64,000 nt of DNA from SAR202 cluster bacterium. GTDB lineage: Bacteria > Chloroflexota > Dehalococcoidia > Lucifugimonadales > VXLM01. Shown piece by piece: positions 16,850 through 25,909 of this stretch. The stretch lies in contig JAKUTR010000001.1 in the NCBI GenBank assembly GCA_022448725.1, forward strand, positions 1 to 64,000, written 5' to 3'. Every line of letters begins with the position of its first letter. Position 1 is the stretch's first letter. The position numbers and the translations under genes are program-made. Below the pieces are notes generated by a model. It ran no database searches. It was given only the letters and a program-made list of their open reading frames with translations, and was not told where the DNA came from.

Positions 16850-19354
16850 ATGTCAGACTATGAACCAATAAACATTACAAACTGGTGTACCGCGGGTGAA
16901 GAGGTACTGCGCGATGAAAATCCAACACTAGGCTTACAAACCATGCGAGGATTGCCTTTTCAGGTTGGATCTGTTGATGGTTCGCCAAATCAACGTTGCT
17001 ATGTGTCACTCCATAAAGGGCATGGCCCTGTTACTATTCCCATCGACAAAACGGCTTACCAAGTAGTTTTTGCACATAGGCTACTGGAAACCCAACAGCC
17101 AGTTGGAGGGCATCCGGGCGAGCAGGTCGCAGAATACGTTTTTAAGCTTGCAGACGGTGATGTAGTTCGCGTTCCGATACGCGAGCGTTACGAGATTAAT
17201 GCTGTAGGTGATAGACGTGGAGTAGATCGCTTCGCGGTTGGTTTCCCATATCTTGCTGTACCTGATAGAGCGGATGAGTTGATTTCCAGGGATCATGGCG
17301 AATGGAGTGAAGCGGGACGTCGACAGACAGAAACCCTGCAAGCCCAGCCAAGGATGTATTACCTATGGGCATGGGCAAATCCCAAGCCTAATGTCGCGAT
17401 AAAGTCGATTGAGATTATCTCTAAGGATCTGCACTTTATTGTTGCAGGAGTTACCCTTGGATATCTCGATGAACACCCATTCTCACGCACTGGGCGCCGA
17501 CCGGTTAAGGTGACTCTGAAAGAGGATGCCGATGCCGAGAAAGCTTTCGATGTTGAGGTGACTATTGACCGGGGTGAGGCAACTTACACGCACTCTCTTC
17601 CTGAACAGAGTTCTCGTGAATTCCTTGAGAGCAATTACAAAGGTTGGGGAGAACCACAAAATCAAGAATCAAGCCCGTCTTACGTTGAATTATCAGGCAC
17701 ATCATCTGCGACAGTCACTGTAAACCAGGGTGGCAATAAAATTGACAGTGTCAGTTGGGGCGAGATTGAAGATAAAGGTGTCGCTGAAACGGATCGCGTG
17801 CGTGTACAACTCGCTGAGCCAGGCAAAAACTGGGTGCGAGTCAGGGTACTAGACGATGATACTGGAAAGCCCGTGCCCTGCCGTGTACATTTTCGTTCTC
17901 CTGAAGGTATTCCGTATCAACCACACGGCCATCATAACCAGGTGAATTCTAACAACGATACTTGGCATATCGACGTCGGTGGCGATCTGAGGTTAGGGCA
18001 TATTACATACGCCTATATTGATGGTACGTGTGAGGGATGGCTACCACGTGGAGATGTGATCGTTGATCTAGCTAGAGGCTATGAATACGATCCAGTTCGA
18101 ACAAAGGTGACTATTGAGCCCGGGCAACAAAACCTAGACCTTCGAATCAAGCGCTGGACGGATATGAATGCGCAAGGATGGTACAGCGGCGATTCGCACG
18201 TCCATTTTTTGTCGACACAAGGGAGTCACTTTGAGTCGCAGGGCGAGGACGTCAATGTCGTGAATCTGCTGCAATCACAGTGGGGGAGTCTTTTTACCAA
18301 TACCGAAGATTTTACTGGTGAGCCAAGTGTAACGCGCGATGGGAACAACATTGTTTACACGTCGCAAGAGAACAGACAGCATCAGATGGGGCATATGATT
18401 CTCTGGGGTCTAAAGAAACCGGTTATGCCTTGGTGTTCTGATGGTCCTTCAGAAGGTGAAATTGGAGGATCAATGGAGACGACCTTGAGTTACTGGGCTG
18501 ATCAAGCTCATAGCCAGGGTGCTTATGTGATCAATCCACACTTCCCACACCCTAATGGAGAACCAGCGGCATTGGTTGCAACTGGTAGGCTCGATGGAAT
18601 TGAGATGATTCTTCAACGGGATTTTTTCCATAATGAGTGGTATCGCTATCTGAATAGTGGTTACAAACTTCCTCTTGTGGGGGGTACGGACAAAATGTCG
18701 TCTGACGTACCAGTGGGTCTCTACCGAACCTACGTACGAATCCCCGATGACGAGGAGTTCACTTACGAGAACTGGTGCCGTAACGTAGCTAAGGGCCGCA
18801 CGATGTTATCTGGTGGCCCAATACTTGGATTCACCGTTGACGGGTTTGAAGTGGGTGATACGCTCTCGATGTCTAGCTCGGGGACTGTAGAAGTTTACGC
18901 TTGGGCGGAGAGTGTAGTGCCGATGTCGACACTGGAAATAGTAAAAGACGGTCAAGTGATTGCGAGCGCACAGTCGTCCAAGCCTACTAGGCGTCTAGAA
19001 ATTCGCGAGAAAGTTCAAGTTTCTGGAAACTCATGGCTCGCTGCGCGCGCAGGGGGACCAAGCTACTTCAATGGGCCAACCTATTACGACGTTTGGCAAA
19101 GAGGCATTTTTTCCCATACGTCGCCCATCTATATAGCGGTTGGTGGGGACTGGTGGATGTTTGATGAGGCTACGGCGAAGTACATGCTGACCCTTATAGA
19201 TGGAGATCTAACGTACATTGAGAATAGTTCGCGACAGCACGTCCATGGACACGTTACCCACCATCATGGCGAGGATGATCATATTGAATACCTTAAACGA
19301 CCTTTTATCGAGGCGAGGACGGCTCTAGAGGAACGGCTCAGAAAGAGGCATTAA
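16850..19354 (+). CDS. CehA/McbA-family metallohydrolase, copy 2
   Basis: An 834-residue paralogue of the preceding gene, alignable along its whole length. It has the same PHP motif, WYSGDSHVHF (His450 and His452), the block VVNLLQSQWGSLFTNTEDFTG, GGTDKMSSDVP and the His-rich tail HVHGHVTHHHGEDDH (residues 797-811). Protein sequence is strongly conserved while the N-terminal 60 residues and the domain junctions diverge, as expected for an older tandem duplication with distinct substrates. AGGAG just upstream supports the ATG at 16850. It is the last gene before a convergent MoeB-like gene. Reaction: presumably metal-dependent ester or carbamate hydrolysis. Confidence 0.82.
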   Translation: MSDYEPINITNWCTAGEEVLRDENPTLGLQTMRGLPFQVGSVDGSPNQRCYVSLHKGHGPVTIPIDKTAYQVVFAHRLLETQQPVGGHPGEQVAEYVFKLADGDVVRVPIRERYEINAVGDRRGVDRFAVGFPYLAVPDRADELISRDHGEWSEAGRRQTETLQAQPRMYYLWAWANPKPNVAIKSIEIISKDLHFIVAGVTLGYLDEHPFSRTGRRPVKVTLKEDADAEKAFDVEVTIDRGEATYTHSLPEQSSREFLESNYKGWGEPQNQESSPSYVELSGTSSATVTVNQGGNKIDSVSWGEIEDKGVAETDRVRVQLAEPGKNWVRVRVLDDDTGKPVPCRVHFRSPEGIPYQPHGHHNQVNSNNDTWHIDVGGDLRLGHITYAYIDGTCEGWLPRGDVIVDLARGYEYDPVRTKVTIEPGQQNLDLRIKRWTDMNAQGWYSGDSHVHFLSTQGSHFESQGEDVNVVNLLQSQWGSLFTNTEDFTGEPSVTRDGNNIVYTSQENRQHQMGHMILWGLKKPVMPWCSDGPSEGEIGGSMETTLSYWADQAHSQGAYVINPHFPHPNGEPAALVATGRLDGIEMILQRDFFHNEWYRYLNSGYKLPLVGGTDKMSSDVPVGLYRTYVRIPDDEEFTYENWCRNVAKGRTMLSGGPILGFTVDGFEVGDTLSMSSSGTVEVYAWAESVVPMSTLEIVKDGQVIASAQSSKPTRRLEIREKVQVSGNSWLAARAGGPSYFNGPTYYDVWQRGIFSHTSPIYIAVGGDWWMFDEATAKYMLTLIDGDLTYIENSSRQHVHGHVTHHHGEDDHIEYLKRPFIEARTALEERLRKRH

Positions 19355-19392
19355 AAGTATCTAGGAGCCTGGCCACCAATAGAGTAAGGTGT

Positions 19393-20229
19393 TTACCCTG
19401 TGCCGGTTGTGGGTATTCCGCAAAACTGTTCGTAATCCACTAATTCAGTAACAGTTGGATTGTCTCCACAAAGTGGGCAATTGGGGTTTCTACGAACTTT
19501 AATTTCGCGAAATTCCATACTGAGTCCATCAATAAGCAGCATGCGTCCTGTGAGTGTATCGCCAATGCCCATGATCAGCTTGGCAGTTTCAGCAGCCTGA
19601 ATTGTCCCAACTAACCCCGGCATCATACCTAGAACGCCAGCCTCTGCACAGCTTGGCACTTCACCTGGGGGAGGTGGTTCGGGAAACACGCAGCGGTAGC
19701 ACCCTTTGCCTGGTTCGTAGACCGTTGCACGACCGTCGAAAATTAGTACGCTACCGTCCACAAGTGGTTTGCCGCTCAGGTAGGCTGCGTCATTGATCAG
19801 GTAGCGAGCTGCAAAGTTGTCTGCACCACTAATTACAATGTCGTAATCGGCGAAGATCTCCATGGCGTTCTCAGAGGTCAACGGTTCGGCGTGTACTTGG
19901 ACGTCAACATCCTTGTTGTAGGCGTTTAGGGTGTCTCGGGCGGAGTCGACCTTTGGTCTGCCAATATCGTTATCATGATGCAGGATTTGTCGCTGCAGAT
20001 TTGTGATATCAACGTCATCGAAATCCACTATTCCAAGTCTTCCAACACCTGCTAGGGCTAGGTATATAGAAACCGGTGATCCAAGTCCACCTGCGCCAAC
20101 AACTAGTACGCTTGCATTAAGCAGAGACCGCTGGCCCTGACTACCAACTTGGGGCATTATGATATGCCGGCTGTATCGCTGTACTTGGTACGGCGATAGC
20201 GTTTCTACCTGTTGTTTTGTAGTGACCAT
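19393..20229 (-). CDS. MoeB/ThiF-family E1-like sulfur-carrier adenylyltransferase
   Basis: A 278-residue cytosolic E1-like enzyme that adenylates the C-terminal Gly-Gly of MoaD- or ThiS-type sulfur carriers. ATP-binding GAGGLGSPVSIYLALAG lies near residues 46-62, followed by DFDDVDITNLQRQ with the conserved Arg and the DNF adenylate-binding region (GADNFAARYLIND). Zinc-binding cysteine pairs are CYRC and CPLC, and PSCAEAGVLG matches the E1 cysteine region. The only carrier protein seen in the window is the MoaD-like protein at 41634, about 21 kb away. Without a rhodanese domain or linked thi/moa genes, MoeB and ThiF cannot be told apart. Confidence 0.88.
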   Translation of the reverse strand: MVTTKQQVETLSPYQVQRYSRHIIMPQVGSQGQRSLLNASVLVVGAGGLGSPVSIYLALAGVGRLGIVDFDDVDITNLQRQILHHDNDIGRPKVDSARDTLNAYNKDVDVQVHAEPLTSENAMEIFADYDIVISGADNFAARYLINDAAYLSGKPLVDGSVLIFDGRATVYEPGKGCYRCVFPEPPPPGEVPSCAEAGVLGMMPGLVGTIQAAETAKLIMGIGDTLTGRMLLIDGLSMEFREIKVRRNPNCPLCGDNPTVTELVDYEQFCGIPTTGTG

Positions 20230-20472
20230 TCAATCCTCCGGTTCGGTTTTAGTACGTAGCCCCCATGAGCATGGATACTAACTAGTTCAGACACATACAA
20301 AGAATCAAGTTGGACTAGTAGTTTAACGCTCTATGCTGTAGTGAGGAAGTATTATGTTGGTTACGGTTTGGGGATCCAGTTCTTTTTTCTGTAGGATTAT
20401 ATTCGCTGCGGGTACTTTGACGAACTACCACCTGCTTGCTAATCTCGTGCCATACTATAAAGAGAGGTTCTT

Positions 20473-21813
20473 GTGACTGGTTCCACAGATGTTGACCTAA
20501 GTACAATCATGTCCCTTTGTAAAAGACGGGGATTTCTGTTTCAGAGTAGTGAAATATATGGCGGGCTTGCTAGTACCTGGGACTATGGTCCCTTGGGCGT
20601 CGAACTGAAGAATAAAGTCAAACGGGCGTGGTGGAGACGCTTTGTATGGGAGCGTAGCGATATGCTTGGCTTAGATGCAGCCATTCTTATGCACCCCCAA
20701 GTTTGGGTCGCTAGCGGTCATGTAGGGAACTTTACTGATCCTCTTGTTGACTGTACGAACTGCCGACATCGTTTCCGCTCTGATCACGTTGAAGCGGATA
20801 CATGTCCTAATTGTGGTGGTGTTGGTACGTTCACAGAAGCACGTGATTTCAACCTTATGTTCGAGACACATATGGGGCCGGTTCAGTCAGAAGAAAACAG
20901 GGTGCATCTGCGCCCTGAAACGGCCCAAGGTATATTCGTAAATTTTTTAAATGTGCTGAACTCTTCTCGCCGTAAACCTCCATTTGGGATTGCTCAGGCA
21001 GGTAAAGCTTTCCGTAACGAAATCACAACAGGTAACTTCATCTTTCGTACTCGCGAATTTGAAATGATGGAAATTGAGTTTTTTGTTAAGCCGGGTGAGG
21101 ACGAAGAATGGCATCAGCGTTGGATCCAAGATTGTATGAATTGGTACACTGATTTGGGTGTTGAGCCAACTAGGCTCCAACTGCGTGAGCATGAAGGTAG
21201 CGAACTAGCACATTATGCTAAGCGGACTGTCGATATTGAGTACAAGTATCCCTGGGGATGGGGTGAAATTCAGGGTATTGCAAATCGTACTGATTATGAC
21301 TTAGTAGCTCATTCTGAAGCTAGCGGTGAGTCACTGACGTATTTTGATGAACAAACCAAAGAACGGTATACACCATTTGTTATCGAACCATCTGCGGGCG
21401 TAGATCGAGCTGTGATGACCTTTCTTGTAGATGCATATACAGAAGAGCTTGTAACGAGCGCGAAAGGTAAATCAGAGAAACGGGTACTGCTTAAGCTACA
21501 CCCCAGCCTTGCTCCAATAAAAGTAGCTGTGCTTCCTCTGAGCCGTAACGAAAAGCTCAGTCCCCTTGCGCATGAAGTACACGAGATGATCCGTGGGGCC
21601 GGTATAGTCGATGGACTTGTTGAATATGACGATACTCAGAGTATTGGTCGACGCTACCGTAGACAAGATGAGATTGGAACGCCCATTTGTGTGACAGTAG
21701 ATTTCGATTCTCTTGACGATCGTGCCATTACGATTCGCGACCGTGACACCATGGAGCAGATCAGGGTTCCCATTGAAGGAATGATAGAAGAAATACGGGC
21801 ACACTTTGCCTGA
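20473..21813 (+). CDS. glyS: Glycine--tRNA ligase (alpha2, class II)
   Basis: A 446-residue class II synthetase charging tRNA-Gly, of the homodimeric eukaryote-like type rather than the alpha2-beta2 type. It begins at GTG 20473 after AGAGAGG. Visible parts: the N-terminal GFLFQSSEIYGG and WDYGPLG motifs, a zinc-binding insertion CTNCRHRF and CPNCGG, class II motif 2 in GKAFRNEITTGNFIFRTREF, motif 3 around EPSAGVDRAVM, and a C-terminal anticodon-binding domain (PIKVAVLPLSRNEKL). Length is normal. The 243-base gap upstream was checked for a T-box signature (TGGNACCGCG) and none is present, so regulation is unknown. Confidence 0.96.
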   Translation: MTGSTDVDLSTIMSLCKRRGFLFQSSEIYGGLASTWDYGPLGVELKNKVKRAWWRRFVWERSDMLGLDAAILMHPQVWVASGHVGNFTDPLVDCTNCRHRFRSDHVEADTCPNCGGVGTFTEARDFNLMFETHMGPVQSEENRVHLRPETAQGIFVNFLNVLNSSRRKPPFGIAQAGKAFRNEITTGNFIFRTREFEMMEIEFFVKPGEDEEWHQRWIQDCMNWYTDLGVEPTRLQLREHEGSELAHYAKRTVDIEYKYPWGWGEIQGIANRTDYDLVAHSEASGESLTYFDEQTKERYTPFVIEPSAGVDRAVMTFLVDAYTEELVTSAKGKSEKRVLLKLHPSLAPIKVAVLPLSRNEKLSPLAHEVHEMIRGAGIVDGLVEYDDTQSIGRRYRRQDEIGTPICVTVDFDSLDDRAITIRDRDTMEQIRVPIEGMIEEIRAHFA

Positions 21814-21898
21814 TTTGATTATGCCAGTTGAGAGTATCCTCAAAATAGAATTGATACGCTGTGGTACGCGGTTATGAGAATAGCGTTGGGCCCTAACC

Positions 21899-23131
21899 AT
21901 GCAGATACTTCACTTTTCTGACGTTCATATAGGAGTCGAGAACTATGGGCGTACGGATCCAGATACTGGCTTGTCGACAAGGCTTTTAGACTTTCTTCGA
22001 ACACTAGATGAGTGTGTTGACTACGCTATTGACAAGCAGGTCGACATTGTCGTGTTCGCTGGGGACGCTTACAAATCACGCGAACCAAGTCAGACCCATC
22101 AAAGGGAATTTGCTAAACGTGTCGCGAGGCTATCGGCGGCAGGTGTGCCAGTTTTTCTTCTAACTGGCAACCACGATATGCCTCACATCGCTGGAAAAGC
22201 AACGGCTCTTGAAATTTTCCGAACTCTTGAAGTCCCTAATGTTGTTATTGGAGACTCTTTGAAGACCTATGTTGTTGAAACCAGATCCGGGCCAGTGCAG
22301 ATTGTAGCGCTTCCATGGATACGGCGTAGTCAATTCCTTGCACGTGACGATATAAGGGGACGCTCCCCCCAAGAAATCACCAAGGCTATTGAGGACAATC
22401 TTACAGAGTTGATCAAGATAGAGGCGCAAGCGCTTGACTCCAATCTCCCTGCACTGTTTGTTGGGCACGTCTCTGTCGGTGACGCTAGCACGGGGTCTGA
22501 GCAATACATGATGCTCGGCACGGACCACCATTTGCTGCTGAGTGCTGTAGCTCTTCCTCAATTTGACTATATTGCTCTTGGTCACATACACAGGCACCAG
22601 GTTTTGCACGAAAACCCGCTCGTTGTTTACTCGGGTAGTCTTGAGCGGGTTGATTTTGGAGAGGAGCATGATCAGAAAGGATTTTGCATTGTTGAACTGG
22701 ACCTAACTCAACCGATTGGTAATCGCCAGTTGGCCTTTGACTTTGTTCCGGTGAATGCACGGCGGTTTGTAACTATTAAAATGGAACTGGGAATCGACGA
22801 TCCGTCTCCGATGGAGACGGTTTTGAGGTCGATAAGGGCAGTAGAGATTGAAGACGCGATTGTAAAAATGCTTATTACTATGCCGCGATCAATTGAGGGT
22901 CATATCAACGATTCTGTAATACATACAGCCCTCGGTGAAGCTTACTATGTTGCTGCTGTATCGAAGGAAATAAAGGAAGAAATAAGAACGCGGCTTGGAG
23001 AGGCAAATCCTAACTTGTTAAGTCCCCAAGAGGCTTTAAGAAAATACCTGGAAGCGCGTGAAGTACCAAGGGATCGTATAGAGAATTTGGTAGATCGGGC
23101 AGCATATCTGATGCTGCGTAATGATAATTAA
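21899..23131 (+). CDS. sbcD: SbcD/Mre11-type DNA repair nuclease
   Basis: A 410-residue calcineurin-like nuclease. Metal-binding motifs in order are FSDVHIG (residues 6-12), FAGDAYKSREPSQTHQREF, TGNHDMPH, GHVSV and LGHIHRHQ. These are the five phosphoesterase motifs of SbcD/Mre11, which with the SbcC/Rad50 ATPase opens hairpins and processes double-strand ends. GDAYKS is a small departure from the common GDLFD form. No sbcC gene follows; the next gene is a thioredoxin-like protein, so the partner must be encoded elsewhere. The C-terminal capping domain is present. Confidence 0.88.
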   Translation: MQILHFSDVHIGVENYGRTDPDTGLSTRLLDFLRTLDECVDYAIDKQVDIVVFAGDAYKSREPSQTHQREFAKRVARLSAAGVPVFLLTGNHDMPHIAGKATALEIFRTLEVPNVVIGDSLKTYVVETRSGPVQIVALPWIRRSQFLARDDIRGRSPQEITKAIEDNLTELIKIEAQALDSNLPALFVGHVSVGDASTGSEQYMMLGTDHHLLLSAVALPQFDYIALGHIHRHQVLHENPLVVYSGSLERVDFGEEHDQKGFCIVELDLTQPIGNRQLAFDFVPVNARRFVTIKMELGIDDPSPMETVLRSIRAVEIEDAIVKMLITMPRSIEGHINDSVIHTALGEAYYVAAVSKEIKEEIRTRLGEANPNLLSPQEALRKYLEAREVPRDRIENLVDRAAYLMLRNDN

Positions 23132-23237
23132 TACTTACATAAACCTATTGTATGTATTGCAGAATACGATTGGTTTGTGACCAATTGAGCGGTGACGAAG
23201 ATGGGAAATAGTGATAGCAATATTGTAGAGATTATTC

Positions 23238-23765
23238 TTGAACGCCCGCGAAAGTCTTAGAGATCTGAGCCATATTGTTGCTGTACTGGGGGTCCTGATT
23301 ACAGCAGTCGCATGTGACGACACTTTGAATACCGCACCCGATTTTGAAATGGATACATTTTCCAACGTAAACTTCGAAGCGGGTCAAGTGGTGACTCTTG
23401 CAACTTTTGAGGGTAAGCCGGTAGTGCTAAATTTTTGGTATCCGTCATGTCCACCTTGCCGGCTAGAGATGCCACACTTTGAGAACGTGTTCAATGCCTA
23501 CAAGGACCAAGGAGTGAACTTTGTTGGGATCCAGCAAGTCGGCATCGATACTCCTGAGGATGGCCAGAAATTCATTGATGAATTTGGTCTGACGTATGCC
23601 CTAGGTGTGGATTACTCCACTGATGTCATGAAGGCTTATGGTGTTGTTTCCTATCCTACGACAATTTTCCTAAATGACAGGCATGAGATAGTCCGGCAAT
23701 GGATAGGTTTACTAGACGAAGCAAAGCTGCGCGAACTGGTTAAAGAGCTTCTCATTGGTCATTGA
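23238..23765 (+). CDS. TlpA/ResA-like membrane-anchored thioredoxin
   Basis: A 175-residue extracytoplasmic thiol-disulfide oxidoreductase. It begins with TTG at 23238. A hydrophobic leader (IVAVLGVLITAVAC) suggests a lipoprotein lipidated near residue 30. The thioredoxin active site is CPPC in NFWYPSCPPCRLEMP, and the cis-Pro loop is VVSYPTTIFL. Family members reduce apocytochrome c or other envelope disulfides. The absence of neighbouring cytochrome maturation genes leaves the partner open. Its ribosome binding site is weak. Confidence 0.87.
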   Translation: MNARESLRDLSHIVAVLGVLITAVACDDTLNTAPDFEMDTFSNVNFEAGQVVTLATFEGKPVVLNFWYPSCPPCRLEMPHFENVFNAYKDQGVNFVGIQQVGIDTPEDGQKFIDEFGLTYALGVDYSTDVMKAYGVVSYPTTIFLNDRHEIVRQWIGLLDEAKLRELVKELLIGH

Positions 23766-23817
23766 GATGCTACCATGCGCCGTGCCTATATTGGCAATAC
23801 CTGATCCGTAACAATAT

Positions 23818-25566
23818 TTACGGTTGGGCCAGTTGTTCTTCTTGTGGTTGGAGTTGTAGGTCGTGAATCTTGCGGTAAAAGCCATTGGATTTGATCAAAT
23901 CGTCATGACTTCCTTGTTCGACGATCTGACCTTTCTCAAGAACTAGAATTAGATCCGCTTGACGAACTGTTGAAAGTCGATGCGCAATTACAAAGGTGGT
24001 ACGGCCTTCAATTATCGTATTGAGAGATCGTTGGATTTGGTACTCAGTGATCGTATCCACGCTAGAGGTTGAATCATCAAGTATCAGAAGCGGCGGGTTT
24101 AGCAAGATAGTCCGCGCTATTGATAGTCGTTGACGTTGGCCACCAGAGAGCCTAACCCCGCGCTCACCTATCCACGTTTCATAACCCATGGGAGTTTGCT
24201 CAATGAAATCGTGGAGTTGGGCCGCTCTTGCGGCATCTGTGATGTCTTCTACACTTGCGTTTTTTACACCGTAAGAAATGTTGTCTTTGATGGATGCTCC
24301 AAATACAAAGATATCTTGCATAACAATGCCGATCTTTTTGCGCAGAGAATGGAGTGTCACATCCCTTATATCTATGCCGTCGATAGTGATGGATCCATCA
24401 GTTACATCGTAGAAGCGGGGAATTAAGTGTGCCAAGGTGCTCTTACCAGAACCCGACGCTCCCAGAAGGGCGACCATTTGCCCTGGCTCTACCTGAAAAC
24501 TTACGTTATTAACAGCGGGCGTATTCGTATTTTGGTATGACATAGAAACGTTAGAGAACCGGACGGTTCCGTCCACTTCACCCATTCTTTGAGCATTCGG
24601 TCGGTCGACCACTTCTGAGTGTGAGTCGAGGACGTCAAAGATGCGTTTCCCTGCGGCATGCGCCCTTGAGAACATATTTACCATCCAGCCGATCATCCGT
24701 ACAGGCATAGTCATCATACCGACGTAGAGGATGAAGGTTGCTAATTCTCCTGGGGTTAGGCGCTCACTTGCGACCTCGTGCGCCCCTAGCCATAGGACTG
24801 CTCCAGTTGCACATGTAAAAATGAACGTCATCAGTGAGCCGTGGAAAACAAACTGTTTAGTTGCACTGTATGTTAAGTCGCGTACGGCACCTGATCGATT
24901 TGCGAACTGGCGCTCAACGTGCTCACTAGCTCCAAACGCTTTGACTACTTTGATACCTGCAATACTCTCCTGAAGTACTGTAGTCATGTTACCTGTCTCA
25001 CGTTGGACGGCCCCCCACGTACTTCGAAGCCGGCGTGACATGTGCATTGCACGCCAGAGTACAGGCACGGCGAACAAGGTTGTGACGATTCCGAGTCGCC
25101 AGTTGGTGCTTATCATGACGATTGCGATGATGAGAAAGGTAGCAATCATTGAGGCACCCCGGAGCAGGGCGGTATTCACGAGCCGCTGCACAGCACCGAC
25201 ATCGGCTGTCACTTTTGACATCAGGGCCCCTGTATTCTGCCGATCATGGAACCCATAGCGGTCGCTAGCGAGTTTCTGAAAAAGGTCGCTGCGAATTTCG
25301 AACGCTGTTTTTTGTGATATAGCCTCAGCGAGGTAACTTTGCCAATATGCGAACAGGCCACGAGCAGCACCTGTGATGAGAATAAGAGTACCTAGAGAAA
25401 AGAGAGCGGACCGGACGCCAGTTTCTAAGGCTTCGTCAATGGCTGTGCCAATAATCCACGGCATTGCGAGCCCTGCTGCTGTTGACAATACCATAGCTAA
25501 ATAGGCGGCGAGAACGTAGGTCCGATGCCTCCATCCATAACCGAGCAGCCTCAGGATTATTTTCAC
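23818..25566 (-). CDS. ABC exporter half-transporter with aspartate in the catalytic position
   Basis: A 582-residue fusion of a six-helix membrane domain (about residues 1-310) and a nucleotide-binding domain. The latter has Walker A GASGSGKST, signature LSGGQRQR, Walker B LLILDDSTSSVD and the switch AHRLS. The residue after the Walker B aspartate is Asp498, where most exporters have Glu. This substitution is known from the degenerate site of heterodimeric exporters such as TM287/288 and BmrCD. No second half-transporter lies nearby. It is likely an exporter of lipids or hydrophobic compounds. Confidence 0.9.
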   Translation of the reverse strand: MKIILRLLGYGWRHRTYVLAAYLAMVLSTAAGLAMPWIIGTAIDEALETGVRSALFSLGTLILITGAARGLFAYWQSYLAEAISQKTAFEIRSDLFQKLASDRYGFHDRQNTGALMSKVTADVGAVQRLVNTALLRGASMIATFLIIAIVMISTNWRLGIVTTLFAVPVLWRAMHMSRRLRSTWGAVQRETGNMTTVLQESIAGIKVVKAFGASEHVERQFANRSGAVRDLTYSATKQFVFHGSLMTFIFTCATGAVLWLGAHEVASERLTPGELATFILYVGMMTMPVRMIGWMVNMFSRAHAAGKRIFDVLDSHSEVVDRPNAQRMGEVDGTVRFSNVSMSYQNTNTPAVNNVSFQVEPGQMVALLGASGSGKSTLAHLIPRFYDVTDGSITIDGIDIRDVTLHSLRKKIGIVMQDIFVFGASIKDNISYGVKNASVEDITDAARAAQLHDFIEQTPMGYETWIGERGVRLSGGQRQRLSIARTILLNPPLLILDDSTSSVDTITEYQIQRSLNTIIEGRTTFVIAHRLSTVRQADLILVLEKGQIVEQGSHDDLIKSNGFYRKIHDLQLQPQEEQLAQP

Positions 25567-25789
25567 TAGGTACGTTCCCTATTCAGGTATTTCTCTACAC
25601 AGTCAAGTTTCTAAATACGTATTTTGTAACCTATTGCCGTAAGTGTCAAAATCATTAGCTAGTTGTGGGCATGTAATTGGGAGGTTGTGTCTGAGTAATT
25701 CAAACAATCGAACAGCCATTACCTGGAGTCCGACTTTGTTTATAGCGTTTGGTAGAACCTTCTAGATGTGGTTTTGCCCGTTTCTATTA

Positions 25790-25819
25790 TTGACTAGCAA
25801 GGGTACCGCTCCATACAAT
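25790..25819 (+). promoter_or_regulatory. groESL promoter
   Basis: TTGACT (25790-25795), an 18-base spacer and TACAAT (25814-25819) each match the sigma-70/SigA consensus at 5 of 6 positions. The -10 box abuts the CIRCE-like operator, which begins at 25823, so the predicted start (about 25826) falls within it. This geometry is classical for HrcA-repressed heat-shock promoters. Confidence 0.75.
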
Positions 25820-25822
25820 AAG

Positions 25823-25849
25823 TTAGCAGTCTGGCAACTAGGCTGCTAA
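25823..25849. promoter_or_regulatory. CIRCE-like HrcA operator
   Basis: TTAGCAGTC, a 9-base spacer and GGCTGCTAA. The CIRCE consensus is TTAGCACTC-N9-GAGTGCTAA, so spacing is exact with one mismatch in the left arm and two in the right. The palindrome is longer than the consensus: AATAAGTTAGCAG (25817-25829) is matched perfectly by CTGCTAACTTATT (25843-25855). HrcA binding here would block transcription start and give heat-shock derepression. No hrcA gene is in the window. Confidence 0.85.
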
Positions 25850-25909
25850 CTTATTATTGGTGTGTCACCGTTTAGACACCGAGTAATCTATAACAGGAGG
25901 TCCTGATCT

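Larger units (their letters stand above)
25567..25909 (+). promoter_or_regulatory. Intergenic region upstream of groES
   Basis: A 343-base gap between the divergent exporter gene and groES. The right part holds the groE promoter and the CIRCE-like operator (separate entries), and the ribosome binding site AGGAGG at 25895-25900. The left 200 bases are AT-rich, presumably contain the exporter promoter, and show no convincing gene or structured RNA. Confidence 0.6.

Noticed and set aside
20230-20472. T-box leader upstream of glycyl-tRNA synthetase
   Set aside because: No TGGNACCGCG antiterminator sequence or terminator hairpin is present.
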